NCBI RefSeq assembly: GCF_000721235.1
Contig: NZ_JOFH01000019.1
Span: 62,001-126,000 of the forward strand
Reading direction: 5' to 3'
Length of the DNA stretch: 64,000 nucleotides
Source of the DNA: Streptomyces olivaceus
GTDB taxonomy: Bacteria; Actinomycetota; Actinomycetes; Streptomycetales; Streptomycetaceae
The notes under the pieces were generated by a model. The model was not told the DNA's origin, did not search any database, and saw only the letters and a program-made list of their open reading frames with translations. The position numbers were made by a program, and so were the translations under genes. Of the stretch, positions 1-12,919 are shown piece by piece (the stretch's first letter is position 1; each line of letters opens with the position of its first letter).

Positions 1-144
1 GCCGGCCTGGTCGGCATGCGGGAGCGGGCCGCCCTGCTGCACGGCACGTTCGAGGCGGGGGCGGTGGCGGACCCCGACGCGGCGGGCGACACGATCTGGG
101 CCGTGTGCGCCACCCTGCCCCTGACCGAAGGAGACCTCGCATGA
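1..144 (+). CDS. chiS: sensor histidine kinase, C-terminal fragment (probable ChiS)
   Basis: Only the last 47 codons are in the window. They read GLVGMRERA near the beginning, the G2-box style sequence that closes the ATPase domain of NarL-type (HisKA_3) sensor kinases. The stop TGA overlaps the ATG of the following response regulator (ATGA, 141-144), so the two are translationally coupled. The adjoining chitinase gene makes this the likely partner of the chitinase two-component system described as ChiS/ChiR in Streptomyces. The symbol rests on context rather than on the fragment itself. Confidence 0.75.
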   Translation, partial: AGLVGMRERAALLHGTFEAGAVADPDAAGDTIWAVCATLPLTEGDLA

Positions 145-782
145 TCCGTGTCCTCGTCGCCGAGGACCAGTCCGCCGTCCGCGCGGGCCTGGTGCTGATC
201 CTGGGCAGCGCGCCGGACATCGAGGTGGCCGGGGAGGCGGCGGACGGCGAGCAGGCGGTGGCCCTCGCCCGCGAACTGCGGCCGGACCTCGTGCTGATGG
301 ACGTGCAGATGCCCCGCCTGGACGGTGTGTCGGCGACCCGGGCGGTGGTCGGGGAAGGGCTCGCCGACGTGCTGGTGCTGACCACCTTCGACCTGGACGA
401 GTACGTCTTCGGGGCGCTGCGGGCGGGGGCCGCCGGGTTCCTGCTGAAGAACACGGACGCCAAGGACCTGATCGCGGCGGTGCGCACGGTGGCGTCCGGC
501 GAGGGCATCGTGGCCCCGGCCGTCACCCGGCGGCTGATCGCCGAGTTCGCCGCGAAGCCCGTCCGCGAGCCGGCCGCCGATCCGTCGGTGCTGCGGGACC
601 TGACCCGGCGCGAGCGCGAGGTGCTGTCGTGTCTCGGCGAAGGGCTGTCGAACGCCGCGGTCGCCGAGCGCCTGGACATGGCGGAGGCCACGGTGAAGAC
701 ACACGTCAGCAGGCTGCTGGGCAAGCTCGGGCTGCGCAGCCGGGTGCAAGCGGCGGTGCTGGCGCAGGAGTTGGGCGTCTGA
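141..782 (+). CDS. chiR: NarL/LuxR-family response regulator (probable ChiR)
   Basis: A 213-aa two-domain regulator. The receiver domain (about 1-120) has acidic pair E8/D9, phosphoacceptor D54 in LVLMDVQMPRLDG and the conserved K in FLLKNT. The C-terminal LuxR helix-turn-helix begins at LTRREREVLSCLGEG and contains the ATVKTHVSRLLGKLGLRSR recognition region. The ATG at 141 overlaps the kinase stop and lies just after GAAGGAG, so I prefer it to the upstream in-frame start. It is predicted to be phosphorylated by the upstream kinase and to act on the chitinase gene 134 bp downstream, as ChiR does for chiC in S. coelicolor. Confidence 0.85.
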   Translation: MIRVLVAEDQSAVRAGLVLILGSAPDIEVAGEAADGEQAVALARELRPDLVLMDVQMPRLDGVSATRAVVGEGLADVLVLTTFDLDEYVFGALRAGAAGFLLKNTDAKDLIAAVRTVASGEGIVAPAVTRRLIAEFAAKPVREPAADPSVLRDLTRREREVLSCLGEGLSNAAVAERLDMAEATVKTHVSRLLGKLGLRSRVQAAVLAQELGV

Positions 783-812
783 GAGGGACCGCGCTCCCAT
801 GTGCGCGAGCAC

Positions 813-845
813 TGGTCCAGACCTATTGACCTAAGGTCCAGACCT
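813..845 (+). promoter_or_regulatory. paired chitinase direct repeats (DasR-type sites)
   Basis: TGGTCCAGACCT (813-824) and AGGTCCAGACCT (834-845) are 12-bp direct repeats differing in one base, with starts 21 bp apart, or two helical turns. Such pairs are known from Streptomyces chitinase promoters, and the partly palindromic core resembles the DasR responsive element. The second copy lies in the spacer of the predicted promoter, so a bound repressor would block RNA polymerase. Confidence 0.8.
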
Positions 846-854
846 TTCTATTCT
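826..854 (+). promoter_or_regulatory. chiC promoter, -35 TTGACC / -10 TATTCT
   Basis: TTGACC (826-831) and TATTCT (849-854) are separated by 17 bp, which fits a housekeeping-sigma promoter. Initiation would fall near 861, leaving a leader of about 55 nt before the chitinase ATG at 917. This is a sequence-only prediction. Confidence 0.65.
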
Positions 855-916
855 CGCGGCACTGCGGGCCGATGGCTCGGTCGGCCCGCGCCGACAACCA
901 CATAAGGAGGCGCAGC

Positions 917-2740
<1,824 letters not shown>

Positions 2741-2760
2741 GCGGCCGCTAGCAGCAAGTT

Positions 2761-3207
2761 CTAGGCAACATTGACGCGCTGACCGGGCGGGGCTGCCTCC
2801 AGCCACGCGAGGAATCCGGTCAGCGCGTCGTCGCTCATCGCCAGTTCGAGCCGTGAGCCCCGGTGCAGACAGGTCAGGACCACGGCGTCGGAGAGCAACG
2901 CCAGTTCCTCCTCGCCGTCCGGGAGCCGGCGGCCGGCCACCTCGATCGCCGAGCGCTCCAGCACGCGGCGCGGCCGGGGGGAGTACGAGAAGACGCGGTA
3001 CCACTCGACCCGGTCACCGCTGTAGCGGGCCACCCCGTAGGACCAGCCCTTGCCGCCGCTGTCGGCCTCCTTGGGGGCGTCCCACCGCAGGGAGCAGTCG
3101 AAGGTGCCGCCCGACCGCTGGATCAGCCGGCGGCGCAGACCGAAGACGAAGAGCCCGATCACCACCAGGGCGACAACGATTCCGCACACAGTCAGAGCGA
3201 GGGCCAT
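2761..3207 (-). CDS. DUF2550 membrane protein
   Basis: About 148 aa. It has one N-terminal membrane segment (LALTVCGIVVALVVIGLFVFGLR) followed by a soluble domain of the DUF2550 type (FDCSLRW, then GWSYGVARYSGDRVEWYRVFS). The gene lies directly after atpC in the same direction, its usual position in Streptomyces. AGGAGG lies 9 nt from the ATG at 3207; the GTG at 3213 is only 3 nt away, so ATG is preferred. It ends 20 bp from the convergent chitinase gene. Its function is unknown. Confidence 0.8.
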   Translation of the reverse strand: MALALTVCGIVVALVVIGLFVFGLRRRLIQRSGGTFDCSLRWDAPKEADSGGKGWSYGVARYSGDRVEWYRVFSYSPRPRRVLERSAIEVAGRRLPDGEEELALLSDAVVLTCLHRGSRLELAMSDDALTGFLAWLEAAPPGQRVNVA

Positions 3208-3263
3208 CGACACCGACCTCCTCGTCTCCTAGGTAACGGAACGGAAAAACCACCCGGATCTGC

Positions 3264-3311
3264 CTCAGCCGCGGCCGGGTCCGGATGGCTCCGGTCCCAG
3301 CCGCGGCTGAG
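3264..3311. terminator. long hairpin between atpC and the DUF2550 gene
   Basis: CTCAGCCGCGGC (3264-3275) pairs perfectly with GCCGCGGCTGAG (3300-3311) across a 24-nt loop. It lies just beyond the atpC stop on the minus strand and has no U-tract. It may end the ATP synthase transcript or stabilise its 3' end. Confidence 0.5.
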
Positions 3312-3349
3312 TGACGTCACAGGAGGACGCTATCGCACTGTGCTGTGGA

Positions 3350-3724
3350 TCAGCGTCCCGCCGCCGCGCGCAGTCGGACGTCCGCGCGGCGCTCGGCGTG
3401 GGCGTCGCCCTCCGCCTTGGCACGCTCGAGCTCCCGCTCCGCCTGCTGGACGTCGATCTCGTCCGACAGCTCGGCGATCTCGGCCAGCAGCGACAGCTTG
3501 TTGTCGGCGAACGAGATGAAACCGCCGTGCACGGCGGCGACGACCGTCCCACCGTCACTCGTACGAATGGTCACCGGGCCCGACTCCAGCACACCGAGCA
3601 GCGGCTGGTGACCGGGCATGACGCCGATGTCGCCGGACGTGGTGCGCGCGACGACCAGAGTGGCCTCGCCGGACCAGACCTCTCGGTCGGCCGCGACCAG
3701 CGCGACGTGCAGATCAGCAGCCAA
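3350..3724 (-). CDS. atpC: F1Fo ATP synthase epsilon subunit
   Basis: A 124-aa central-stalk subunit that regulates F1. It shows the beta-sandwich domain (LHVALVAADREVWSGEATLVVART, GDIGVMPGHQPLLGVLESG) and a C-terminal helical pair rich in E/R/A. I start it at TTG 3724 (reading M-A-A-D-L-H-V) because GAGGAG precedes that codon and the next in-frame start, GTG 3745, would place this ribosome site inside the gene. It is the last gene of the atp operon, separated from atpD by 128 bp that contain stable hairpins. Confidence 0.9.
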   Translation of the reverse strand: MAADLHVALVAADREVWSGEATLVVARTTSGDIGVMPGHQPLLGVLESGPVTIRTSDGGTVVAAVHGGFISFADNKLSLLAEIAELSDEIDVQQAERELERAKAEGDAHAERRADVRLRAAAGR

Positions 3725-3788
3725 GGTGGCTCCTCGGGTCACCACCCGGCCGGAGAGCCGGGTGTTGGTTACAAGTCTAAGGTGCGTG

Positions 3789-3852
3789 CCGGAGGGGACG
3801 GGACGTGCCCGCCCCCTCCGGTGTGAGCCGTGGGCTCACCGTGAGCCGCGGC

Positions 3853-3855
<3 letters not shown>
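3789..3855. other. hairpin cluster between atpD and atpC
   Basis: Three inverted repeats are packed here. CCGGAGGGG (3789-3797) pairs with CCCCTCCGG (3813-3821); GTGAGCC/GGCTCAC lies around 3823-3839; and the 14-bp palindrome TGAGCCGCGGCTCA spans 3842-3855 and includes the atpD stop codon. They lie inside the operon, where they could attenuate transcription or protect processed ends and so lower epsilon relative to beta. Confidence 0.55.
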
Positions 3856-6206
<2,351 letters not shown>

Positions 6207-6227
6207 GAGTCAGGTCCCTTCCTTACG

Positions 6228-7817
6228 TCACTTGGCGGCGGACGGGGCGTCCTCGCCGAGCAGCCTGCCGTCCGAGGTCTCGAACTGCTTCTTGAACGCG
6301 GCGACGGCGTCGGCGACGGCCTGCAGGGTGTCGTCGGACATCTTGCCGCCCTCCTTGATGGAGGTCATGAGGCCCTGCTCCTGGCGGTGCAGGTACTCGA
6401 GGAGCTCCTTCTCGAACCGGCGGACGTCGACGACCGGCACCTCGTCCATCTTGCCGGTGGTGCCGGCCCAGACGGAGACGACCTGGTTCTCGGTGGCCAT
6501 CGGCTGGTACTGGTCCTGCTTCAGCAGCTCGACCAGGCGCTGACCGCGCTCCAGCTGCGCCTTCGACGCGGCGTCCAGGTCGGAGCCGAAGGCCGCGAAC
6601 GCCTCCATCTCACGGAACTGGGCGAGGTCCAGGCGCAGTCGGCCGGAGACCTGCTTCATGGCCTTGTGCTGGGCGGAGCCACCGACGCGGGAGACCGAGA
6701 TACCGACGTTCAGGGCCGGACGCTGGCCGGCGTTGAACAGGTCGGACTCCAGGAAGCACTGGCCGTCGGTGATGGAGATGACGTTGGTCGGGATGAACGC
6801 CGAGACGTCGTTGGCCTTGGTCTCGACGATCGGCAGACCCGTCATCGAACCGGCGCCCTCGGCGTCGGAGAGCTTGGCGCAGCGCTCCAGCAGACGGGAG
6901 TGCAGGTAGAAGACGTCGCCCGGGTAGGCCTCGCGGCCCGGCGGGCGGCGCAGCAGCAGCGACACGGCGCGGTAGGCGTCGGCCTGCTTCGACAGGTCGT
7001 CGAAGATGATCAGGACGTGCTTGCCCTCGTACATCCACTGCTGGCCGATGGCCGAGCCGGTGTACGGCGCCAGGTACTTGAAGCCGGCCGGGTCGGACGC
7101 GGGGGCGGCCACGATGGTCGTGTACTCCAGCGCGCCGTTCTCCTCCAGCGCGCCGCGCACGGACGCGATGGTGGAGCCCTTCTGGCCGATGGCGACGTAG
7201 ATGCAGCGGACCTGCTTGTTCGGGTCGCCGGTGCGCCAGTTGTCGCGCTGGTTGATGATCGTGTCGACGGCCAGGGCGGTCTTGCCGGTCTGGCGGTCGC
7301 CGATGATCAGCTGACGCTGGCCGCGGCCGATCGGGGTCATGGCGTCGACGGCCTTGTAGCCCGTCTCCATCGGCTCGTGCACCGACTTGCGCTGCATGAC
7401 CGTGGGGGCCTGCAGTTCGAGGGCACGGCGGCCCTCGGTCTCGATCTCGCCGAGGCCGTCGATCGGGTTGCCGAGGGGGTCGACGACGCGGCCGAGGTAG
7501 CCCTCGCCCACGGCGACCGACAGGACCTCGCCGGTACGGCTGACCGGCTGGCCCTCCTCGATGCCGCTGAACTCACCGAGGACGATGGCACCGATCTCTC
7601 GCTCCTCGAGGTTGAGGGCGAGGCCGAGGGTGCCGTCCTCGAACTTCAGCAGCTCGTTGGCCATGGCCGAGGGAAGACCCTCGACCCTCGCGATGCCGTC
7701 GCCGGCCACGGTGACCGTACCGACCTCCTCGCGCGAGGCCGCGTCCGGCTTGTACGACTGGACGAAGTTCTCCAGCGCGTCCCGGATCTCCTCCGGCCGG
7801 ATCGTGAGCTCCGCCAT
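6228..7817 (-). CDS. atpA: F1Fo ATP synthase alpha subunit
   Basis: The 529-aa non-catalytic nucleotide-binding subunit. It has P-loop [13 protein letters not shown] and the alpha-specific stretch [15 protein letters not shown]. The open frame runs further upstream, but the protein begins at ATG 7817 ([11 protein letters not shown]), as in other Streptomyces; the longer reading would add unrelated sequence from the atpH-atpA gap. That gap of 166 bp is the longest before atpD. Confidence 0.96.
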   Translation of the reverse strand: MAELTIRPEEIRDALENFVQSYKPDAASREEVGTVTVAGDGIARVEGLPSAMANELLKFEDGTLGLALNLEEREIGAIVLGEFSGIEEGQPVSRTGEVLSVAVGEGYLGRVVDPLGNPIDGLGEIETEGRRALELQAPTVMQRKSVHEPMETGYKAVDAMTPIGRGQRQLIIGDRQTGKTALAVDTIINQRDNWRTGDPNKQVRCIYVAIGQKGSTIASVRGALEENGALEYTTIVAAPASDPAGFKYLAPYTGSAIGQQWMYEGKHVLIIFDDLSKQADAYRAVSLLLRRPPGREAYPGDVFYLHSRLLERCAKLSDAEGAGSMTGLPIVETKANDVSAFIPTNVISITDGQCFLESDLFNAGQRPALNVGISVSRVGGSAQHKAMKQVSGRLRLDLAQFREMEAFAAFGSDLDAASKAQLERGQRLVELLKQDQYQPMATENQVVSVWAGTTGKMDEVPVVDVRRFEKELLEYLHRQEQGLMTSIKEGGKMSDDTLQAVADAVAAFKKQFETSDGRLLGEDAPSAAK

Positions 7818-7983
7818 CTGAGTTCCCTGCTCTCCTTGTTGGGCCCGAAGTTTCACTTGGGGGGTATTCCACGTTTCGGGACTCCCCCCAGTAAGAGGTG
7901 AATCCTCTGTACGGCCCAACCAGGGCCGTCGTAAGTACGTACTGCTTGCTGTGCTGTTGTCGCTGCTGTTGTCGCGCGGGGAG

Positions 7984-8808
7984 TCAGCTCGCCAGGCGGC
8001 GGCCGGCGTCCTCCAGGCGGTCCGCGATGGAGCCGTTGATGACCTCGTCACCGACCTGCACCCGGATCCCTCCGACGACCTCGGGGTCGACGTCGAGGTT
8101 GAGGTGCATCGGACGGCCGTAGACCTTCGTCAGGGCGGCACCGAGGCGCTGCTTCTGCGGGTCGCTGAGCGGCACCGCGGAGGTGACGACCGCGACCATC
8201 CGGTCCCGCCGGTCGGCGGCGAGCCTGGACAGGGATTCGAGTCCCGACTCCAGGCTACGTCCCCGCGGCGCGGTGACAAGGCGCGTCACCAGCTGCTCGG
8301 TGGTCCGCTCCGCACGGCCGCCGAGCAGGCTGCGCAGCAGCTCGCCCTTGGCCGCCTCGGTGGCCGACCGGCTGGTCAGCGCGGCGCGCAGCTCGGTGTT
8401 CGAGGAGACGATCCGGCCGAACCGGAACAGCTCGTCCTCGACGTTGTCGAGCCGGCCCCGCTTCTGCGCGGCGGTGAGATCGGCGGTGTTCGCCAGCTCC
8501 TCCAGCGCGTCCACCAGGTCGCGCGACTGCGACCAGCGGCTGCGCACCAGGCCGGCCACCACGTCGGCGACGGTGCCGCTGACCTGGGTGCCGAGGAGGC
8601 GCTTGGCGAGCTCGGCCTTGGCCTCGCCGGACTGCGCCGGGTCGGTGAGGACCCGACGCAGCGACACCTCGCGGTGGAGCAGCGCGGTGACGGCGGCCAG
8701 CTCGCCGGCGAGCGAGCCGGCGTCGACAGACGTGGAGTCCGTCAGCGCGTCGAGACGCTCGCGTGCGGCGGCAAGAGCCTCGCGGCTCGCTCCGTGCATC
8801 CCACTCAT
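7984..8808 (-). CDS. atpH: F1Fo ATP synthase delta subunit
   Basis: A 274-aa peripheral-stalk subunit (OSCP family), longer than the E. coli form as is usual in actinobacteria. The conserved C-terminal region reads [22 protein letters not shown] and [24 protein letters not shown] 8808 overlaps the atpF stop (ATGA). An internal ATG at 8799 (MHGAS) is a possible alternative. Confidence 0.94.
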   Translation of the reverse strand: MSGMHGASREALAAARERLDALTDSTSVDAGSLAGELAAVTALLHREVSLRRVLTDPAQSGEAKAELAKRLLGTQVSGTVADVVAGLVRSRWSQSRDLVDALEELANTADLTAAQKRGRLDNVEDELFRFGRIVSSNTELRAALTSRSATEAAKGELLRSLLGGRAERTTEQLVTRLVTAPRGRSLESGLESLSRLAADRRDRMVAVVTSAVPLSDPQKQRLGAALTKVYGRPMHLNLDVDPEVVGGIRVQVGDEVINGSIADRLEDAGRRLAS

Positions 8809-9359
8809 CGGGCTGCCTCTGCGGTCGCGGCCTTGTCGTCCAGCTCGTCCAGGAAGCGGTCGACGACGCGGCTCTGGCGGGCGTGGTCCTCGAGGGACTC
8901 GCCGACCAGCTTGCCGGCCAGCTCCGTGGCGAGCTTGCCGACGTCCTGCCGCAGCGCGGACGCGGCGGCCTTGCGGTCGGCCTGGAGCTGGGCGTGACCG
9001 GCGGCGATGATCTCCTCACGCTGCCGCTGGCCTTCCGCGCGCATCTCGGCGATGAGCGTGGCGCCCTGCTCCTGCGCCTCCTGGCGCAGGCGCGCGGCCT
9101 CGTGACGGGCCTCGGCGAGCTGGGCCTTGTACTGCTCGAGGACGCTCTGGGCCTCGGTCTGCGCGGCCTCGGCCTTCTCGATACCGCCCTCGATGGCCTC
9201 GCGGCGCTCTTCCAGAACCTTGTTGATGTTCGGGAGGAGCTTCTTGGCGAGGAAGCCGAAGACGATGACGAAGGCGATCAGGCCGATGACGAGCTCGGGG
9301 ATCGGCGGAATGAGGGGATTTTCCATCTCCTCGGCCGCGATCTGGAGCATCGGGCTCAT
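8805..9359 (-). CDS. atpF: F1Fo ATP synthase b subunit
   Basis: A 184-aa peripheral-stalk subunit. It has one N-terminal membrane helix (IPELVIGLIAFVIVFGFLAKKLLP) followed by a long charged coiled coil ending in the delta-binding C-terminus. GAAAGG precedes ATG 9359. The stop is coupled to atpH. Confidence 0.95.
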   Translation of the reverse strand: MSPMLQIAAEEMENPLIPPIPELVIGLIAFVIVFGFLAKKLLPNINKVLEERREAIEGGIEKAEAAQTEAQSVLEQYKAQLAEARHEAARLRQEAQEQGATLIAEMRAEGQRQREEIIAAGHAQLQADRKAAASALRQDVGKLATELAGKLVGESLEDHARQSRVVDRFLDELDDKAATAEAAR

Positions 9360-9399
9360 GGGTTTGCCTTTCGTCTAGTCGGCGGGAAGTGGTCCGCGA

Positions 9400-9648
<249 letters not shown>

Positions 9649-9706
9649 TTACGGACCGGTGGGGGTTGGCCACCGGACGAATACGGGAGGTGCGGGGCGC
9701 GCTTGC

Positions 9707-10528
9707 TCAGTGGTGCTCGGCCATGGCGCCCTGGATGTAGGTGCACGTCAGCAGGACGAACACGTAGGCCTGCAGAGCCTGGATGAACAGCTCGAAGGCC
9801 GTCATCACCACGGTCATGATGAACGAGACGCCCGCGTAGGCGATGCCGACGCCGTTCAGCAGGTACCAGCTGGCGATGGTGAAGAGCAGCAGCAGCGTGT
9901 GGCCGGCGAACATGTTGGCGAAGAGCCGCACCGCGTGCGTGAAGGGCCGGACGAGCAGGTTCGAGAAGAACTCGATGACCATGGCCAGCGGCAGCACGGC
10001 GCCCAGCGACTTGTCGTAGCCGGTGACGTTCTTGAAGAAGCCGACGAAGCCCTGCCGCTTGAACGTCAGCACGACCCAGAGGATGTACACGATGAGAGCC
10101 AGCACCGCCGGGTAGGCGATGATCGACGTCACCGGGAACTGGGCGACCGGGATGATCGACCAGAGGTTCATCATCCAGATGAAGAAGAAGAGCGAGACGA
10201 CCAGCGGGACGTACTTCTCGCCTTCCTTCTTGCCGATGGTCTCGTAGACAACGCCTCGACGGATGAAGTCGTAACCGGTCTCGGCGACCAACTGCAGCTT
10301 GCCCGGCACGACCTTCGGCTTGCGGAAGGCCGCCCAGAAGAAGCCGACGATGACGATGGAACCGAGCAGGGCCAGCAGCATCGGCTTGTTGAAGTACAGG
10401 TTGCTGTCCGCGTCGCCCCAGAGGGGCTCGAACAGGAACGAATGCAGGCCGGGAGCCGGGAAGCCACAGCCGTCGAAGATGTGGCAGTCGGTCTCGAAGG
10501 CGAGCACCTGCGTCGGGTCAGCACTCAC
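9707..10528 (-). CDS. atpB: F1Fo ATP synthase a subunit
   Basis: A 273-aa multi-pass Fo stator subunit forming the proton half-channels. It contains the essential arginine in the segment LVRPFTHAVRLFANMFAGH and a second conserved helix LFIQALQAYVFVLLTCTYI. The start is taken as GTG 10528 (reading M-S-A-D-P-T-Q) with GAAGGAG 6 nt upstream; the frame is open further upstream without a better ribosome site. Confidence 0.94.
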   Translation of the reverse strand: MSADPTQVLAFETDCHIFDGCGFPAPGLHSFLFEPLWGDADSNLYFNKPMLLALLGSIVIVGFFWAAFRKPKVVPGKLQLVAETGYDFIRRGVVYETIGKKEGEKYVPLVVSLFFFIWMMNLWSIIPVAQFPVTSIIAYPAVLALIVYILWVVLTFKRQGFVGFFKNVTGYDKSLGAVLPLAMVIEFFSNLLVRPFTHAVRLFANMFAGHTLLLLFTIASWYLLNGVGIAYAGVSFIMTVVMTAFELFIQALQAYVFVLLTCTYIQGAMAEHH

Positions 10529-10753
10529 CGCGGGCTCCTTCAGCGTGGCGCATGGATACGGCAACCTCGTTGTGTCGGCGCGGCGCGGGGCCGCTGTTCG
10601 GCACGGGACTGGTGTTACGGATATGGGGGCGGCTGTGGGGCATCTCGCCTCGCGATTCGGCAGGCGTCAGCTCGGATGCCCGCGCCCGCGATGCCGCAGT
10701 TGGCACCGGACGATAGCAGGAGTTCACACGCCCCTTTATCCCGGCCCTACCCC

Positions 10754-11188
10754 TCACGACGAGTGGCCCGTCTTTTCGGACTTTTCGCCGGTCGGTTCGG
10801 GTTCGACGTAGAGAATCTTGGCCTTCATGTGCGCCCGCGTCTGCGCGGCGATCCACGCGAGCGTGACGACGACCAAAGTGATCGCGAAGGACCGGGGGTT
10901 GAACAGCGTCGTGTTCTTGAACACGGCGAGGAAGACGAACAGCAGCAGGATCTGCGCCGCGTAGAGCATCAGGCCCATCGCCTGGAAAAGGTGCGGAAGC
11001 GATGTGGCGGTGCGCTGCAGGACATAGAGACCGATCCCCATGAAAAGCATCGCCACCAGCGTCGCGACGACGGCACCCAACGCCCCCTTGCCGCCCGCGA
11101 CCACGGCACTGATCACGGCGGCGACGGCGCCGACGGCGGCCGTGGGCACGGCTGCCTGAAGCAGGATCCGGGCGTCATTGGACGGCAT
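10754..11188 (-). CDS. atpI: AtpI-like membrane protein at the head of the atp operon
   Basis: A 144-aa protein with four predicted membrane helices (AAVPTAAVGAVAAVISAVVAG and AVVATLVAMLFMGIGLYVL among them). It is the first gene of the ATP synthase operon. AtpI-type proteins help c-ring assembly in other bacteria. Sequence conservation in this family is low, so the identity rests mainly on position and topology. ATG 11188 has GGAG upstream. Confidence 0.75.
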   Translation of the reverse strand: MPSNDARILLQAAVPTAAVGAVAAVISAVVAGGKGALGAVVATLVAMLFMGIGLYVLQRTATSLPHLFQAMGLMLYAAQILLLFVFLAVFKNTTLFNPRSFAITLVVVTLAWIAAQTRAHMKAKILYVEPEPTGEKSEKTGHSS

Positions 11189-11475
11189 GGCGGCAACTCC
11201 GCTTTCACACACAGGGGGTAGGTGTCGTCATGGACGAGCGTAGTCCCGGGCCGAGTGAGGTCCTCACGCCAAGAGACCGTCGCAGTACGGTCTTTCAGCG
11301 GCCCCCGGGATACTCGTGAACCGTATCACAAACTATTTGATGAGACCTTTACCTGTGGGTGTGCTGGCTGTCACACATGAGAGTGACACTGCGCGCCTGA
11401 GCAATTACTGCACCCACTTGTCTGGTATTAGGGGCATTCGTTCCCCCACGAGTTGGCAATGCTCTAGTCAGATTC
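11189..11475. other. promoter region of the atp operon
   Basis: This gap separates the WecA-like gene from atpI. It holds a 13-bp palindrome GTGAGGTCCTCAC (11255-11267) and a hairpin made by AGACCGT/ACGGTCT near 11272-11293. I could not pick a convincing -35/-10 pair. The region is AT-richer (11320-11470) than its surroundings. Confidence 0.4.
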
Positions 11476-12789
11476 TTACCTTGTGCGCGAACGGGATCCG
11501 ACGGCGGTCGCCCCGTTGACGCCCGAGACGCCCGCGGCCACCGGGACCCGCTCCTCGGCGTCCTCGTCCACCGCCGGCGCGCCCGTGGCCGCCTCCGGTG
11601 CGGCCACCCCGGCCGTCCCGCGGCGCCGCCGGTAGCGCGGCGGCACGAACCGCTCGGCCCAGCGCGGGGCGCGCGGCGTGAAGCGCGGCAGCAGGAGGAG
11701 CACCAGGCCGATGGCGCTGAGGGCGACCACGCCGAGGACGATCCACATGGACGCGGCGTTCACGGAGTAGCCGAGCGCGCCGAAGGCGATCAGCGCCGAG
11801 AAGAAGTACATGATCAGCACCGCGCGGCTGTGCGAGTGCCCGATCTCGAGGAGCCGGTGGTGCAGGTGCCCCCGGTCCGCGGCGAACGGCGACTGGCCCC
11901 GCCAGGTGCGCCGGACGATCGCGAGGATCAGGTCGGCGGCCGGGATGGCGATGATGGTCAGCGGCATCACCAGCGGGATGTAGACGGGCACCATCTGGTG
12001 GACCGCGTTGCGCTCGGAGCCGGTGAACAGGTTCATCAGGTCCGGGTCGACCTGCCCGGTGACGGAGATGGCGCCGGCCGCGAGGACGAGGCCGATCAGC
12101 ATCGAGCCGGAGTCGCCCATGAAGATCCTGGCGGGGTGCATGTTGTGCGGCAGGAAGCCCAGGCACATGCCCATCAGGATGGCGGCGAACAGCGAGGCGG
12201 GCGCCGCCGCCTCGATGCCGTACGAGTACCAGATCCGGTAGGCGTACATGAAGAACGCCGCCGCCGCGATGCACACCATGCCGGCCGCGAGGCCGTCCAG
12301 GCCGTCCACGAAGTTGACCGCGTTGATGGTGATGACGACCAGCGCCACCGTCAGCAGGGTGCCCTGCCACTGGGTGAGCGCCACCGTGCCGACGCCCGGC
12401 AGCGGGATCCACAGGATGGTCAGGCCCTGCACCACCATCACGCCGGCGGCGATCATCTGGCCGCCCAGCTTGATCAGGGCGTCGATCTCGAACTTGTCGT
12501 CCAGGACGCCGATCAGCCAGATCAGGGCGGCGCCGGAGAGCAGCGCGCGGGGCTCGTTCGACTTCTCGAAGACCTCACTGAGGTTGGTGAGGTGGTCGGC
12601 GACGAGCAGGCCCGCGCACAACCCGAAGAACATGGCGATACCGCCGAGTCGCGGAGTGGGTTCCCGGTGCACGTCACGTGCCCGGATCTCCGGCATCGCT
12701 CCGGCCACGATCGCGAACTTCCGTACCGGCCCTGTCAGCAGATACGTCACCGCGGCCGTGATGCAGAGCGTCAGCAGGTATTCACGCAC
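11476..12789 (-). CDS. undecaprenyl-phosphate N-acetylglucosaminyl 1-phosphate transferase-like (WecA/MraY family)
   Basis: An integral membrane enzyme of about 437 aa that moves a sugar-1-phosphate from a UDP-sugar to the lipid carrier, the first step of wall glycan assembly. Family motifs are RDVHREPTPRLGGIAMF, the NAVNFVDGLDGLAAG aspartate motif, FMGDSGSMLIG and the C-terminal HLHHRLLEIGHS. About 11 membrane helices are visible. GTG 12789 (MREYLL) follows GGGGA at good spacing; GTG 12801 is possible. The C-terminal ~60 residues are a hydrophilic, low-complexity tail. Confidence 0.88.
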   Translation of the reverse strand: MREYLLTLCITAAVTYLLTGPVRKFAIVAGAMPEIRARDVHREPTPRLGGIAMFFGLCAGLLVADHLTNLSEVFEKSNEPRALLSGAALIWLIGVLDDKFEIDALIKLGGQMIAAGVMVVQGLTILWIPLPGVGTVALTQWQGTLLTVALVVITINAVNFVDGLDGLAAGMVCIAAAAFFMYAYRIWYSYGIEAAAPASLFAAILMGMCLGFLPHNMHPARIFMGDSGSMLIGLVLAAGAISVTGQVDPDLMNLFTGSERNAVHQMVPVYIPLVMPLTIIAIPAADLILAIVRRTWRGQSPFAADRGHLHHRLLEIGHSHSRAVLIMYFFSALIAFGALGYSVNAASMWIVLGVVALSAIGLVLLLLPRFTPRAPRWAERFVPPRYRRRRGTAGVAAPEAATGAPAVDEDAEERVPVAAGVSGVNGATAVGSRSRTR

Positions 12790-12919
12790 AGGCTTCCCCA
12801 CAGGTCTCGCTGGCCATCCTCAGCCCCACACCCTAGCGATGCGCGCATATGGTTGAGGACTTCCGGGTAGCGACGATGGTTGCACGTGTGGCTGTGCACC
12901 TGTGCACGCCTACCCCGTC

